Positions 1-8,692 are shown, counted from the first letter of the stretch. The stretch is 64,000 nt of DNA from Hyphomicrobiales bacterium (GCA_900473185.1 UCKU01000022.1:85441-149440); one strand, 5' to 3'. Numbers and translations: made by a program. Notes: generated by a model from the letters alone, not told the origin.

Positions 1-776
1 TCACCGAGCACGGCTTCCTCGTCTACAAGATCCAGATCATGGGCGCGGGTGCGACGCCTGTCGTGGTCAAGGAAAAGAACCACACTGTCGATGTCGATGC
101 GATCCTTGCTGCGGTGACAGACAAGACGAAGATCGTCTTCATCGCCAATCCCGGCAATCCGACCGGCACTTATATTCCGGTCAGCGAGATCCGCCGTCTG
201 CAGGCCGGCCTGCCGAAGCACGTCGTTCTCGTGCTCGATGCAGCCTATGCGGAATATGTTCGCCGCAACGACTATGAAGCTGGTATCGAGGTCGTTTCGT
301 CCAACGCCAATGTCGTCATGACCCGCACCTTCTCGAAGATCTATGGTCTTGCGGCGCTGCGTGTCGGCTGGATATATGCGCCGGCTGAGATTATCGATGC
401 GCTGAATCGTGTGCGCGGGCCTTTCAACATGAATGCGCCGGCAATCGCCGCGGGCGCTGCCGCGATCCGCGACCAGTCCTTCATTCAGGATGTCGCGTCT
501 TTCAACCTGATGTGGATCGAGAAGCTGACGAGCGCATTCGAGGCCATCGGTCTGGAGGTCACGCCATCGGTTACCAACTTCGTTCTCATCCATTTCCCCG
601 ATATCGACGGCAAGCGGGCAGCGGATGCCGATGAATTTCTGACGAGCCGCGGCTATATCCTGCGCGCGGTGCGCGGCTACGGCTTTCCCAACTCGCTGCG
701 GATGAGCGTCGGTCCGGAAGAAGCCAACCACGGCGTCATCGCGGCGCTTGGCGAATTCATGGGACGCAAGGCATGA
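1..776 (+). CDS. hisC: Histidinol-phosphate / aromatic aminotransferase, 5' truncated by the window
   Basis: Class I/II PLP-dependent aminotransferase that transfers an amino group in histidine and/or aromatic amino acid synthesis. The gene enters from the left edge: the frame is open from base 3 and reads TEHGFLVYKIQIM before the first internal ATG at 39, so the N-terminus lies outside the window. The substrate-fold motif NPGNPTGT and the PLP-lysine motif TRTFSKIYG (Lys codon 336-338) are intact, followed by LRVGW. The stop overlaps the next start by 4 bases (ATGA), so it is translationally coupled to the prephenate dehydrogenase gene. That neighbour makes a role in tyrosine/phenylalanine transamination as likely as one in histidine synthesis. 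Confidence 0.93.
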   Translation, partial: TEHGFLVYKIQIMGAGATPVVVKEKNHTVDVDAILAAVTDKTKIVFIANPGNPTGTYIPVSEIRRLQAGLPKHVVLVLDAAYAEYVRRNDYEAGIEVVSSNANVVMTRTFSKIYGLAALRVGWIYAPAEIIDALNRVRGPFNMNAPAIAAGAAAIRDQSFIQDVASFNLMWIEKLTSAFEAIGLEVTPSVTNFVLIHFPDIDGKRAADADEFLTSRGYILRAVRGYGFPNSLRMSVGPEEANHGVIAALGEFMGRKA

Positions 777-1699
777 CAGCGCAGTTCAATCGTATCACCC
801 TGATCGGCATCGGCCTGATTGGCTCTTCGCTCGCCCATGACATCAAGCGTCTGGGCCTTGCCGATGAAGTCGTCGTCGCTACACGCAGTGCCGAGACGCT
901 GAAGCGTGCTGAAGAGCTGAAGCTCGGCGATCGCTATACGACCTCGTCGGCAGAGGCGGTAAAGGATGCCGATCTCGTGATTGTTTCGGTGCCGGTCGGC
1001 GCCTCCGAAAGCGTGGCGAAAGAGATCGCCGGCAGCCTGAAACCCGGCGCGATCGTTACCGATGTCGGTTCCACCAAGGCTTCGGTGATCGCGCAGATGC
1101 AGCCGCATATGCCTGACCATGTGCATTTCATTGCTGGCCATCCGATCGCGGGTACGGAAAAGTCCGGCCCGGATGCAGGCTTCCCCGGCCTGTTTCAGGG
1201 ACGTTGGTGCATCTTGACACCGCTCGAAGGAACTGACCCGACAGCGCTGAAGACGTTGCGCAGCTTCTGGGAAGCACTTGGCTCCCGAGTCGACGAGATG
1301 GACGCCCAGCATCATGACAAGGTGCTCGCGATCGTGTCCCATCTGCCGCATCTCATAGCCTACAATATTGTCGGCACGGCCGACGATCTTGAGACAGTGA
1401 CGGAATCGGAAGTTATCAAATATTCCGCCTCCGGCTTCCGCGATTTCACCCGTCTTGCCGCATCAGATCCGACGATGTGGCGCGACGTCTGCCTGCACAA
1501 TCGCGATGCGATCCTGGAAATGCTGGCGCGTTTCTCGGAAGATCTCGCCTATCTGCAGCGGGCGATCCGCTGGGGCGAGGGCGACAAGATTTTCGAACTC
1601 TTTACCCGCACCCGTGCCATCCGCCGCTCGATCGTCCAGGCTGGCCAGGATGTGGATGCGCCGGACTTCGGCCGCCCGCATCCGCTGGAAAAGAAATAG
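773..1699 (+). CDS. tyrC: Prephenate/arogenate dehydrogenase
   Basis: NAD(P)-dependent oxidative decarboxylation of prephenate or arogenate in tyrosine synthesis. The 308-residue protein has the Rossmann motif GIGLIGSS (Gly12, Gly14, Gly17) and the family motif GHPIAGTEKSG (His123), then an all-helical C-terminal dimerisation domain. There is no ACT domain and no fused chorismate mutase. The start overlaps the stop of the aminotransferase, so the two steps of tyrosine synthesis are made from one transcript. Prephenate and arogenate use cannot be told apart from sequence alone; the symbol tyrC (rather than tyrA) follows common rhizobial usage. Confidence 0.93.
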   Translation: MTAQFNRITLIGIGLIGSSLAHDIKRLGLADEVVVATRSAETLKRAEELKLGDRYTTSSAEAVKDADLVIVSVPVGASESVAKEIAGSLKPGAIVTDVGSTKASVIAQMQPHMPDHVHFIAGHPIAGTEKSGPDAGFPGLFQGRWCILTPLEGTDPTALKTLRSFWEALGSRVDEMDAQHHDKVLAIVSHLPHLIAYNIVGTADDLETVTESEVIKYSASGFRDFTRLAASDPTMWRDVCLHNRDAILEMLARFSEDLAYLQRAIRWGEGDKIFELFTRTRAIRRSIVQAGQDVDAPDFGRPHPLEKK

Positions 1700-1703
1700 T
1701 CTC

Positions 1704-2123
1704 ATGGTGGAGGTCGCAAAGCCGGGCCAGGCGGACAAGGAATGGCTGCTTCGCGAAGATCATCATGTCGGCGAGGCCTGGATTTCGCGCTGCATCGATC
1801 TCGGCGAATATCTGATCGCCCGTGAGCAAGGTGAGATTGTCGGCTTCCTGCGCTTCTCCCGCTTCTGGGGCAGGATTCCCTATATGGAAATGATCCGGGT
1901 GCTGGATGGCCATCGCCGGTCCGGCGCCGGCACGGCGCTGTTTCTCGCCTGGGAAACGGCGATGCGCGAGAGCGGCGCGCGTCTTTTGATGACTTCGAGC
2001 GAGTGCGATGAAAGCCGTCCGCAGGATTGGCATCGCCGCAACGGCTTTTCTGAAACCGGATCGATCGAACTGCCCGGCATCCAGACGGTGCCGGAAGTCT
2101 TCTTCCTAAAAAAACTCGATTAA
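1704..2123 (+). CDS. GNAT family N-acetyltransferase
   Basis: A 139-residue single-domain GNAT protein. The acetyl-CoA loop is seen as DGHRRSGAGTALFLAWE in the middle and a typical C-terminal WHRRNGFSETGS segment follows. I chose ATG 1704, four bases after the tyrC stop, because the reading frame upstream of it is only the shadow of tyrC. Its position suggests cotranscription with hisC-tyrC. Its stop overlaps the stop of the convergent DUF2125 gene by 4 bases. The substrate is unknown; small GNATs of this kind modify amino acids, peptides or antibiotics. Confidence 0.85.
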   Translation: MVEVAKPGQADKEWLLREDHHVGEAWISRCIDLGEYLIAREQGEIVGFLRFSRFWGRIPYMEMIRVLDGHRRSGAGTALFLAWETAMRESGARLLMTSSECDESRPQDWHRRNGFSETGSIELPGIQTVPEVFFLKKLD

Positions 2124-3136
2124 ACCGGCGGGATCTTGCCGAGCGGGATGAAGCCGCTCACCGTTGCGTTGCCGTGATCGACGACCAGATCGACCGAAAC
2201 CTTGTCGCCGCCGCCGGCAAGCGCCTTCAGGAGCTTCGTCGCCGTATCGACGGTCGATGCCACCTCGGGGAAGGCCTCCTTGATGCTTTTGCCCCAGGGC
2301 CCGAGCTGCTCGATCTCCAGCTTGAACTTGCCCGAGAGGAAGCCCTGTTCGTCGAAGGCGAAGGGGCCGGAGATGGTCATCACCTTGCCGTCGCCGATAT
2401 CGGCGACGATGCGGCGAAGCTCGCCCTGAGAGCCGTGGATGCCTTGTTCGTCGGTGCCGTCGATCATTCCGGCCTTGCCAATCAGCGTCAGGTCGGCGCT
2501 GGCGGAGAATTTCGGGAAGACCTGCGGCCAGTCCTTGATAACAGCATTGGCGTTTTCGACCGAGATTGCGCCGTCAAGATCCGCTCCGTTCTGCCGCAGG
2601 TGGATCTCGGTGCGGGCGGCATCGAAATTGACAGTCTGCCCGGTAAAGGAGGAGATGGCCACGGCCTTCAGCCCGTCGATGACGGTCGAGGTACGATCGA
2701 TGCCCTGCGCCTTGGTGACGAGGCTCGATTGCAGATTGTCCCATTGGGCATTGACGGTCAGGCCCTGCGCGGTGCGGATCTCGGCCGGGGAGTCGAGTTC
2801 CCAGACGATATGGCCGGGGGCATAGACCTGGGCGGCGGAGCGAAGCGCGCCGAAGGTGGCGGAAATACCATTCACATTGTCATCCACATCCACCTTGGAG
2901 CAGAAAAGTCCGATGCGGAAAGGAAAGCCGCGGAATTCGATATCGGAGCACTCGCCGCTCACGCCCACTTCGGCACGGGGAGCGATTGCGGTCAGAACGG
3001 TCTGTTTCAGCGCAGAGGCCGCATAGAACCAGCCGCCTGTATAGAGAGCGATCACCAGAAGGATAGCGCCGCCCAGCAACCAGAATTTCCTGCCGCTACT
3101 GTATTGGCCGCTGCCGGATTGGCTTGACGCTGCCAT
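2120..3136 (-). CDS. DUF2125 family membrane-anchored protein
   Basis: Protein of 338 residues with one N-terminal membrane segment (FWLLGGAILLVIALYTGGWF, residues about 20-39), then a large predicted periplasmic region rich in beta strands, including CSDIEFRGFPFRIGLFCS with two cysteines that may pair. This matches DUF2125, a Rhizobiales/alphaproteobacterial family without assigned function. The start is ATG 3136, preceded by GGAG six bases upstream; an in-frame TTG at 3148 overlaps that ribosome binding site and is unlikely. It is divergent from the ChaC-like gene with a 49-base gap. Confidence 0.85.
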   Translation of the reverse strand: MAASSQSGSGQYSSGRKFWLLGGAILLVIALYTGGWFYAASALKQTVLTAIAPRAEVGVSGECSDIEFRGFPFRIGLFCSKVDVDDNVNGISATFGALRSAAQVYAPGHIVWELDSPAEIRTAQGLTVNAQWDNLQSSLVTKAQGIDRTSTVIDGLKAVAISSFTGQTVNFDAARTEIHLRQNGADLDGAISVENANAVIKDWPQVFPKFSASADLTLIGKAGMIDGTDEQGIHGSQGELRRIVADIGDGKVMTISGPFAFDEQGFLSGKFKLEIEQLGPWGKSIKEAFPEVASTVDTATKLLKALAGGGDKVSVDLVVDHGNATVSGFIPLGKIPPV

Positions 3137-3185
3137 GATGTTCTCCAATGGTGAGAGCGAAATCTGATTTGATCTGGCGTGCGAT

Positions 3186-3719
3186 ATGGACGAATTTTGG
3201 GTATTTGGCTACGGCTCGTTGATGTGGAATCCGGGCTTCGAATTCGTCGAGCGGTCGCAAGCCCTGGTTTATGGCTACCGGCGCTCGCTCTGCGTCCGTT
3301 CTTTCGTGCATCGCGGCAGCCGCGAAAATCCCGGCCTTGTTCTCGGCCTCGACAGGGGCGGTGCCTGCCGCGGCATGGCGTTTCGCGTCGCACCAGAGAA
3401 TTGGGACGAGGTGGTCGATTATCTGCGCGCCCGCGAACTCGTCACAAACGTCTATCTGGAACGGCATCTGCCGCTGCAGCTTCCGGATGGTCGCAGCGCG
3501 CGGGCGGTCGCCTATGTGGTCGATCGCGCCCATGAGCAATATGCCGGCGCGCTGGATGCGCTTGCCGCCGCGCGGATCGTCAATGTCTCTGTCGGCCAGT
3601 CGGGCCCGAACGATGCCTATGTCTTCAATACGCTCGCGCATTTGAAGGAGATGGGCATTCGCGACCAGTGGCTGGAACAGGTGGTCGAGGAAGTCACGCG
3701 GCTGCGTGCCGTGGCTTAG
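3186..3719 (+). CDS. ChaC-like gamma-glutamylcyclotransferase
   Basis: Probably cleaves gamma-glutamyl dipeptides or glutathione, releasing 5-oxoproline. The 177-residue protein has the family signature FGYGSLMWNP (residues 7-16) and the catalytic glutamate region YLRARELV (Glu84). The length fits the ChaC family. It stands alone between a divergent DUF2125 gene and a convergent acyltransferase gene. Glutathione is the likely substrate from the family, but the sequence does not decide it. Confidence 0.9.
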   Translation: MDEFWVFGYGSLMWNPGFEFVERSQALVYGYRRSLCVRSFVHRGSRENPGLVLGLDRGGACRGMAFRVAPENWDEVVDYLRARELVTNVYLERHLPLQLPDGRSARAVAYVVDRAHEQYAGALDALAAARIVNVSVGQSGPNDAYVFNTLAHLKEMGIRDQWLEQVVEEVTRLRAVA

Positions 3720-3752
3720 ATCCTTTCCCAGAAAGGATCTATCTCTTTGTTT
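3719..3752 (+). terminator. Probable intrinsic terminator after the ChaC-like gene
   Basis: Arms GATCCTTTC (3719-3727) and GAAAGGATC (3731-3739) form a 9-bp stem with a 3-base loop. It is followed by a T-rich run (ATCTCTTTGTTTTC). The stem overlaps the stop codon region of the cyclotransferase gene. Confidence 0.6.
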
Positions 3753-3755
3753 TCA

Positions 3756-3799
3756 TGTAATTCCGACGCAAACCGCCGCACGCTTTTGCCGGAATTGCT
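3756..3799. repeat. Short palindromic intergenic repeat, family A (copy 1)
   Basis: Arms AATTCC (3759-3764) and GGAATT (3791-3796) flank an inner GACGCAAACCGCCGCACGCTTTTGCC. The same pattern is found at 30739-30782, and a variant at 41456-41503. It resembles the short mosaic palindromes (RIME-type) common between rhizobial genes. Here it abuts the stop of the minus-strand acyltransferase gene. Confidence 0.7.
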
Positions 3800-4597
3800 T
3801 CAAGCCGTCGCGGCCTTTGCCTTGCGCAATTCGGCCAGCCGCTCTACCGCCGTCGGCGGCAGCGGCACATGCGGGTTGTGTTCGACCGTGTCGATCAGAA
3901 GCTGATCGCTGGCGCTTTCCGTCACGTCGATCAGATGGGCGAAGAAGGCGTCGGGATCCATGCCAGGCATAATGGGCGGCAGGATCTGTACCTTGAAATG
4001 ACCAGGATAACGCATGGTGCTGCGGCGCGGCCAGAACAGACCGGGATGCATGACGATGGGTACGACCGGGAGCTGCAGGTCGCGATACATGCGGGCGATG
4101 CCATATTTGTACATTGGCTCGGCACCCGGTGGGCGTCGCGTGCCCTCGGGATAGATGATGAGCTGGCGGCCGGTGGCGAGTTCTTCCTTGGTGCGCTTCA
4201 GTACCTCCACCATCACCTTGCCGCGCGCGCCACGATCGACCGGGATCATGCGCTGCCTCTTGGCGTACCAGCCGAAAAGCGGGATCCACATCAGCTCGCG
4301 CTTGAGGATATAGACAGGGTCCTTGAGGTTGGGCAGCAGCGCATAAGTATCCCAGAAGGACTGATGCTTCGGTGAAATGATGTAGCTGCCGTCAGGCAGG
4401 TTCTCCAAGCCCTCGATCTCGAAGGTGGTGCCGACGATCACTCGCATCAGCCAGTGGTTCGAGCGCGCCCAGTTCTTGGGAACGTTGTAGGCGAGCTTGC
4501 GCGGCGCGATGAAGTAGAAAGGGGAGAGCACGATCATCCTGATGATGAGGTTAGCATAGAAGATCGTGTTGAACAGAACGGAACGCAGGGCGATCAT
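3800..4597 (-). CDS. 1-acyl-sn-glycerol-3-phosphate acyltransferase (PlsC family)
   Basis: Transfers an acyl chain from acyl-ACP/CoA to a lysophospholipid at the inner membrane. The 265-residue protein has an N-terminal membrane segment, the catalytic HX4D motif in SPKHQSFWD (His78, Asp83), and the phosphate-binding EGTR motif (residues 151-154) in IIYPEGTRRPPG. ATG 4597 is preferred; a GTG at 4621 gives eight more residues but has no better ribosome binding site. The stop sits at the edge of a palindromic repeat. Rhizobia carry several PlsC paralogues, some acting on ornithine lipids, so the exact acceptor is uncertain. Confidence 0.9.
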   Translation of the reverse strand: MIALRSVLFNTIFYANLIIRMIVLSPFYFIAPRKLAYNVPKNWARSNHWLMRVIVGTTFEIEGLENLPDGSYIISPKHQSFWDTYALLPNLKDPVYILKRELMWIPLFGWYAKRQRMIPVDRGARGKVMVEVLKRTKEELATGRQLIIYPEGTRRPPGAEPMYKYGIARMYRDLQLPVVPIVMHPGLFWPRRSTMRYPGHFKVQILPPIMPGMDPDAFFAHLIDVTESASDQLLIDTVEHNPHVPLPPTAVERLAELRKAKAATA

Positions 4598-4686
4598 GAA
4601 ACTTTCCCGAGGCACGGTCACGCCGATCGGCCTACACGATATTGCCTGTCAGAAAAAGCGTCTGATTGCCGAAGCGCGTAAAAGCC

Positions 4687-5400
4687 TCAGTTCTGATCGG
4701 CCAGGCTGGCGGAACGCAGGCCGGTATGGCGCAGGCCGACGATGTTGCGCCCGCCTGCCAGCAGCACCTTGGCATATTCGGCCAGCATGACGCGCAAGGC
4801 GTTCGGATCGGTGAACCAATCGCGTGTCTTCAGATCGGAATTGACGACGGGATAGGGAATGAACTCGATGTCAGGATCGACATAGGAGAGTTCGGCGAGA
4901 CTGCGCGGCATGTGGTAGTTGTTGGTGACGACGAGGATGCTCTTATAACCCTTTGCATGGATCCAGTTCGAGGCTTCCTCGGCGTTTCCGATCGTATCGA
5001 GCGCGTCATAGCCGATGTCGACACAGCAGGAAAAGAGATCGGCGGACCCTTGAGTCATCCTGCGGATCTGCTTCGGCGTGGTGGAGGGATGCGCACCAGA
5101 GATCAGCAGCCGCCTGCCGGCGCCTTTCTGCAGGAGCTCGACGGCCTGATCGATACGCTGGTAGCCGCCGGTCAGCACGATGATTGCGTCGGCCCGCGGC
5201 TCGGCAGGGGGCTTCAGGGTCGTCACCGAATCTGCAAAGCGTAAAAAGCCGACGAAGATCAGCGCGGCGATCAACACGCAGGAAAAGCCCATCCAGCGTA
5301 AGACGCGACGGATTGGGCCGCGCCGCGGCGAGACGTTCTCGGGGCGTTCAAGCTCCGGGTCAGGGCGAATCGAATTGCGTGTCGTATGGCCCATCGTCAT
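4687..5400 (-). CDS. YdcF/SanA-like DUF218 membrane protein
   Basis: A 237-residue protein with a basic N-terminus, one membrane segment (VLIAALIFVGFLRFA, residues about 41-55) and a DUF218 domain: ADAIIVLTGGYQRIDQAVELL near the start of the domain, LLISGAHP in the middle and VVTNNYHMPRS towards the end. The conserved acidic and GG residues are present. DUF218 proteins are linked to envelope integrity and vancomycin sensitivity in enterobacteria, but the reaction is unknown. It lies 67 bases downstream of ftsX on the same strand. A TATAAT sequence directly upstream (5410-5415, minus strand) could give it its own promoter. Confidence 0.85.
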   Translation of the reverse strand: MTMGHTTRNSIRPDPELERPENVSPRRGPIRRVLRWMGFSCVLIAALIFVGFLRFADSVTTLKPPAEPRADAIIVLTGGYQRIDQAVELLQKGAGRRLLISGAHPSTTPKQIRRMTQGSADLFSCCVDIGYDALDTIGNAEEASNWIHAKGYKSILVVTNNYHMPRSLAELSYVDPDIEFIPYPVVNSDLKTRDWFTDPNALRVMLAEYAKVLLAGGRNIVGLRHTGLRSASLADQN

Positions 5401-5467
5401 GAATCGTGATTATACGCTGATTGCGGCGCAGAACAGACGGTTTCATGGCAAAACGGCATGGCTGCTA

Positions 5468-6490
5468 CTAATTCACGATGCCGTCCGCACGCGTCGGATC
5501 GGAACGCAATGTATCGATTTCATAGATCGTGCGCATGACGGTGAGCCGCGCCGTCAGCGTCGTCAGCAGTGCGATCACGATCATCGTCGCTAAGATGCCG
5601 AGATAGCCGAGGGCGCCAACCGAAAAAGTGCCGAAGAGGGCCGTTGCCTGATCGGTCTCGGGCGTGGCGATCGTCTTGCTTTGCAGGAAGCCGGCGCCGG
5701 CGAAAAAGAGGGCGGCCAGTGCACTGCCGATGGCCGAACCCTTGAGGCTGATTTTTAGGAAATGCTTCTGGAATTCCGTTGCGACGAACGAGCTCTCGGC
5801 GCCGACAAAATGCAACACTTCGACGATATGGCGGTTGCCCGAGAGCACGCCACGCGTGGCAAAGACTACTGTCAGCACCATGGCAGCGAAAACGAGCAGC
5901 AGGATGCCGGTGCCGATCATGACCGTCGTGCGGGCCATCGCTACCAGCCGGTCGACCCAGGTACGGTGGTCATCGAGGAAGGCCTGCGGAATGCTTTCCT
6001 TCAGAAGGTCCCGCATTGCCGCAAAGTCGGGTGGATGGCTCTCGTCAATGGTGATGATGACGAGGCGCGGCACGGGAAGTTCCTTGATGTCCAGGCCGCT
6101 GCCGAGCCATGGCTCCAGAAGGCGTGCAGTGGCGGCTTCATCGACGATCTGACCACTCTTCGTGCCGACGAAGGTCAGCGCGATATCGCGGGCCTGAACG
6201 AGGGCTTTTTCCATGTCCATGTTATCGTCGGGCTTGATCTGAATGGTGACTTCGCGAGAGATCTGGCTTTCCCAGCTCGCCGCCGTCGAGCGAACCATGC
6301 TGACGCCGCCGAGCGTCAGGCAGGCAAGGAAGGCCATGATGGCGATGACAACCGTCAGCGCATTGCCCTGAATGTTTGATGGCGGCAGGATCGGTGCCGT
6401 GGGGCGCACGCGCATCTCCGGCCGCTTGGGCTGCTGGGCAGGGGCAGCGGCTGGCGCCTTTGCGCGGGTCCTGGTGGGCGTTTTAGTCAT
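5468..6490 (-). CDS. ftsX: Cell division protein FtsX
   Basis: Permease-like partner of FtsE. FtsEX links the Z ring to peptidoglycan hydrolase activation at the septum. The 340-residue protein has a proline/alanine-rich cytoplasmic N-terminus (residues 1-45), a first membrane segment near ALTVVIAIMAFLACLTLGG, an extracytoplasmic loop (about 65-195), and three more C-terminal membrane segments, as expected for FtsX. Its start overlaps the end of ftsE by 8 bases, so the two are cotranslated. The M23 endopeptidase at the far end of the window is a hydrolase class that FtsEX can control in other bacteria, but no direct link is shown here. Confidence 0.93.
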   Translation of the reverse strand: MTKTPTRTRAKAPAAAPAQQPKRPEMRVRPTAPILPPSNIQGNALTVVIAIMAFLACLTLGGVSMVRSTAASWESQISREVTIQIKPDDNMDMEKALVQARDIALTFVGTKSGQIVDEAATARLLEPWLGSGLDIKELPVPRLVIITIDESHPPDFAAMRDLLKESIPQAFLDDHRTWVDRLVAMARTTVMIGTGILLLVFAAMVLTVVFATRGVLSGNRHIVEVLHFVGAESSFVATEFQKHFLKISLKGSAIGSALAALFFAGAGFLQSKTIATPETDQATALFGTFSVGALGYLGILATMIVIALLTTLTARLTVMRTIYEIDTLRSDPTRADGIVN

Positions 6491-7142
6491 AAATATCGAG
6501 ATGCCCTTCCGAGAGGATCATGCGGCGGGCTTCCACCTGGTCCATCAGCGAGAGATCGTGGGTGGCGATCACCACCGCGGTGCCTAGACGGTTGAGTTCC
6601 ATGAAGAGGTTCAGAAGGCGTTTGGCCATCGGTGGATCGACGTTGCCGGTCGGCTCGTCGGCGAGCAGCACTTCCGGCCGGTCCATCAGCGCGCGGGCGA
6701 TTGCGGCACGCTGTTTCTCACCGCCCGAGAGCACCGGCGGCAGCACGTTGATGCGTTCGCCGAGCCCGACCCATTTCAAAAGTTCAAGCACATCGGTCTT
6801 GTAGGTGCTTTCATCCTTGCCGCGCACGCGAAGCGGCAGGGCCACATTCTCATAGGTCGTCAGATGGTCGAGGAGACGAAAATCCTGAAAGACGATACCG
6901 ACGCGGCGGCGCAGCAGCGGCAGTTCCGGCCGCGGGATCTCGGATATGTCGCGCCCAAACATGCGGATCAGGCCGCGGGTCGGCTGCAGCGACATGAAGA
7001 GCAGGCGCAGCAGCGTGGTCTTGCCGGCGCCGGACGGGCCAGTCAGAAACTGGAAGGACTTTTTCGGGATGTCGAAAGTCAGGTCCCGGAGAATTTCCGG
7101 GCCCATGCCATATCGCAAACCGACATTCTCGAAGTGGATCAA
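6483..7142 (-). CDS. ftsE: Cell division ATP-binding protein FtsE
   Basis: ABC-type ATPase of the FtsEX complex. The 219-residue protein has Walker A GPSGAGKTT (35-43), the signature LSGGE (138-142) and Walker B with DEPTGN (162-167), and begins with the family-typical IHFENVGLRYG. The start codon is TTG at 7142, because no ATG or GTG fits the conserved N-terminus. The ribosome binding site is weak. The divergent intergenic region holds CtrA-like sequences. Confidence 0.94.
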   Translation of the reverse strand: MIHFENVGLRYGMGPEILRDLTFDIPKKSFQFLTGPSGAGKTTLLRLLFMSLQPTRGLIRMFGRDISEIPRPELPLLRRRVGIVFQDFRLLDHLTTYENVALPLRVRGKDESTYKTDVLELLKWVGLGERINVLPPVLSGGEKQRAAIARALMDRPEVLLADEPTGNVDPPMAKRLLNLFMELNRLGTAVVIATHDLSLMDQVEARRMILSEGHLDIYD

Positions 7143-7181
7143 CGGGGTAGCTCAGTCTTTCGTGGTTTCACCGCATGACTT

Positions 7182-7262
7182 GTTAACCAACACCGTTAAC
7201 AGCAGGTAAATTTTGCCGGAAAGACGCCCGTTTGATGGCGATCTTTGCGAAGCATTAACCAT
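7182..7262. promoter_or_regulatory. CtrA-like binding sequences between ftsE and the divergent gene
   Basis: Two GTTAAC boxes (7182-7187 and 7195-7200) are 7 bases apart, and a TTAACCAT lies at 7255-7262. The classic CtrA site is TTAA-N7-TTAAC; in rhizobia the half-site TTAACCAT is common. Here the distance between the TTAA cores of the pair is 9, not 7, so this is a near match. The sites are 40-120 bases upstream of ftsE and just before the plus-strand gene at 7349. Function is inferred only. Confidence 0.4.
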
Positions 7263-7348
7263 TGAAATTTACGACTGGGCTGGATTCGTTTCAATGCCAA
7301 GATTGTCTTGGGCAGCGAAACCATGTGGACATCCGAGAGGTCGCCACC

Positions 7349-8014
7349 ATGGAAGCATCCTCCTTCAGACGACCGGCCGCTGGCCGGGCCTATGATTTTC
7401 TGCCGCCGGAGCGGGTTATCCGCCAACCGCGCCGCATGCCGCGCAGGGATGACGTTGCCGATGCCGAATTCGTTGTCGTCGGCAAGGCGCGGCCGCAAGG
7501 TGCATCTGCCGGTGCCCGCGACGCGACCCGAAACGACAATCGTCGTCGTAGTGTCCCGCCCAAGACCCAGCCTCCGGTCTTGCTTGCCACCGCTGCTGCG
7601 GTCTTGCGTGGCATGGAGGTCTGGCTGCAACAGGCGTCGCTGCGGGGCTTTGCGGCACTGGTGATCTCGCTCTTCGTGCTGGTCTTCGGGCTTGCCGGCG
7701 GATTTTCCGGTCTTTCGAAGAGTGGAGCGTCGCCGGCTACTACGCTCCACTTCTCGCATGTGACGATTACCCCGCGCGACGCCAATGGCATGCGCATCCT
7801 GCTGATCAACGGCATCATCGAGAACGAAAGCGGCGTCACACAACAGGTCAAGCCGATCCGCGCCGATCTCGTCGCCGACGAGCGATTGACCGCCAGCATC
7901 GTCATCGCGCCGCCGACGGATGCCATTTATGCCGGCCAGAGCCGCGGCTTTTCGGCCCGCGTGCAGCATGCCGGCGGCAAGGTGCCGGATATCAGGCTTT
8001 CGTTCATGCCTTGA
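7349..8014 (+). CDS. DUF3426-like single-pass membrane protein
   Basis: A 221-residue protein with a polar, Arg/Pro-rich N-terminal half, one membrane segment (residues about 98-118: GFAALVISLFVLVFGLAGGF) and a C-terminal beta-rich domain (TTLHFSHVTITPRDANGM and IENESGVTQQVKPI) like the periplasmic domain of DUF3426 proteins. No zinc-ribbon MJ0042 motif is seen at the N-terminus. ATG 7349 follows GAGAGG; a start at 7262 is possible but falls inside the CtrA-like site. It is divergent from ftsEX. Function unknown. Confidence 0.75.
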   Translation: MEASSFRRPAAGRAYDFLPPERVIRQPRRMPRRDDVADAEFVVVGKARPQGASAGARDATRNDNRRRSVPPKTQPPVLLATAAAVLRGMEVWLQQASLRGFAALVISLFVLVFGLAGGFSGLSKSGASPATTLHFSHVTITPRDANGMRILLINGIIENESGVTQQVKPIRADLVADERLTASIVIAPPTDAIYAGQSRGFSARVQHAGGKVPDIRLSFMP

Positions 8015-8125
8015 GCGCCGAGGCGCGTTTTTGGGTTGATCGATGGGAAAAACCTGTCTCTCCGGGGTGTTTCGCCGGAATTAATGTGCTAACGGCTTAC
8101 CCTTCATTTTACGGAGCAAGCCTTT

Positions 8126-8668
8126 ATGCCTGTCGTGCGCGGAAAAAACATCGAGCCGCTCTTCACTGCCGAGCAGATCGCCGAGCGCAATCATTCCATG
8201 GCGCAGGATATCGCCGCCGGCCCGACGAAGGACCTGCTGGTCATCGCCGTGCTCAAGGGCTCCTTCATTTTTGCGGCCGACCTGCTGCGCGCTCTGCATG
8301 ATACCGGCCTTGCTCCTGAGGTCGAGTTCATCACGCTTTCGAGCTATGGCGCGGGCACGGTTTCGCAGGGCGTGCGCATCGTCAAGGATATCGACAGCGA
8401 CGTAAAGGACCGTGATGTCCTGCTGATCGACGACATTCTCGAATCCGGCCGTACGCTGCGGTTTGCCAAGGAATTGCTCTATGAACGCGGCGCGCGCAAC
8501 GTGACGATCGCCGTACTGCTCGACAAGCGGGTCAAGCGCAAGGAAGAGCTGGAAGCGGACTATGTTGGCTTCGAATGCCCCGACTATTTCGTTGTCGGCT
8601 ACGGCATGGACGTCGCCTATGCCTTCCGCGAGCTCCCCTTCGTCGGCGTGGTTACCGGTGACGCGTAA
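8126..8668 (+). CDS. hpt: Hypoxanthine phosphoribosyltransferase
   Basis: Purine salvage: converts hypoxanthine (or guanine) and PRPP to IMP (or GMP) in the cytosol. The 180-residue protein carries the PRPP-binding motif VLLIDDILESGRT (residues 98-110) and the flexible-loop region SSYGAGTVSQG. The length fits bacterial HPRT. It is followed 119 bases later by cpdR on the same strand; sites upstream of cpdR suggest separate control. Confidence 0.93.
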   Translation: MPVVRGKNIEPLFTAEQIAERNHSMAQDIAAGPTKDLLVIAVLKGSFIFAADLLRALHDTGLAPEVEFITLSSYGAGTVSQGVRIVKDIDSDVKDRDVLLIDDILESGRTLRFAKELLYERGARNVTIAVLLDKRVKRKEELEADYVGFECPDYFVVGYGMDVAYAFRELPFVGVVTGDA

Positions 8669-8692
8669 GGCGTCCTGCTTCAAGACGGCTTG

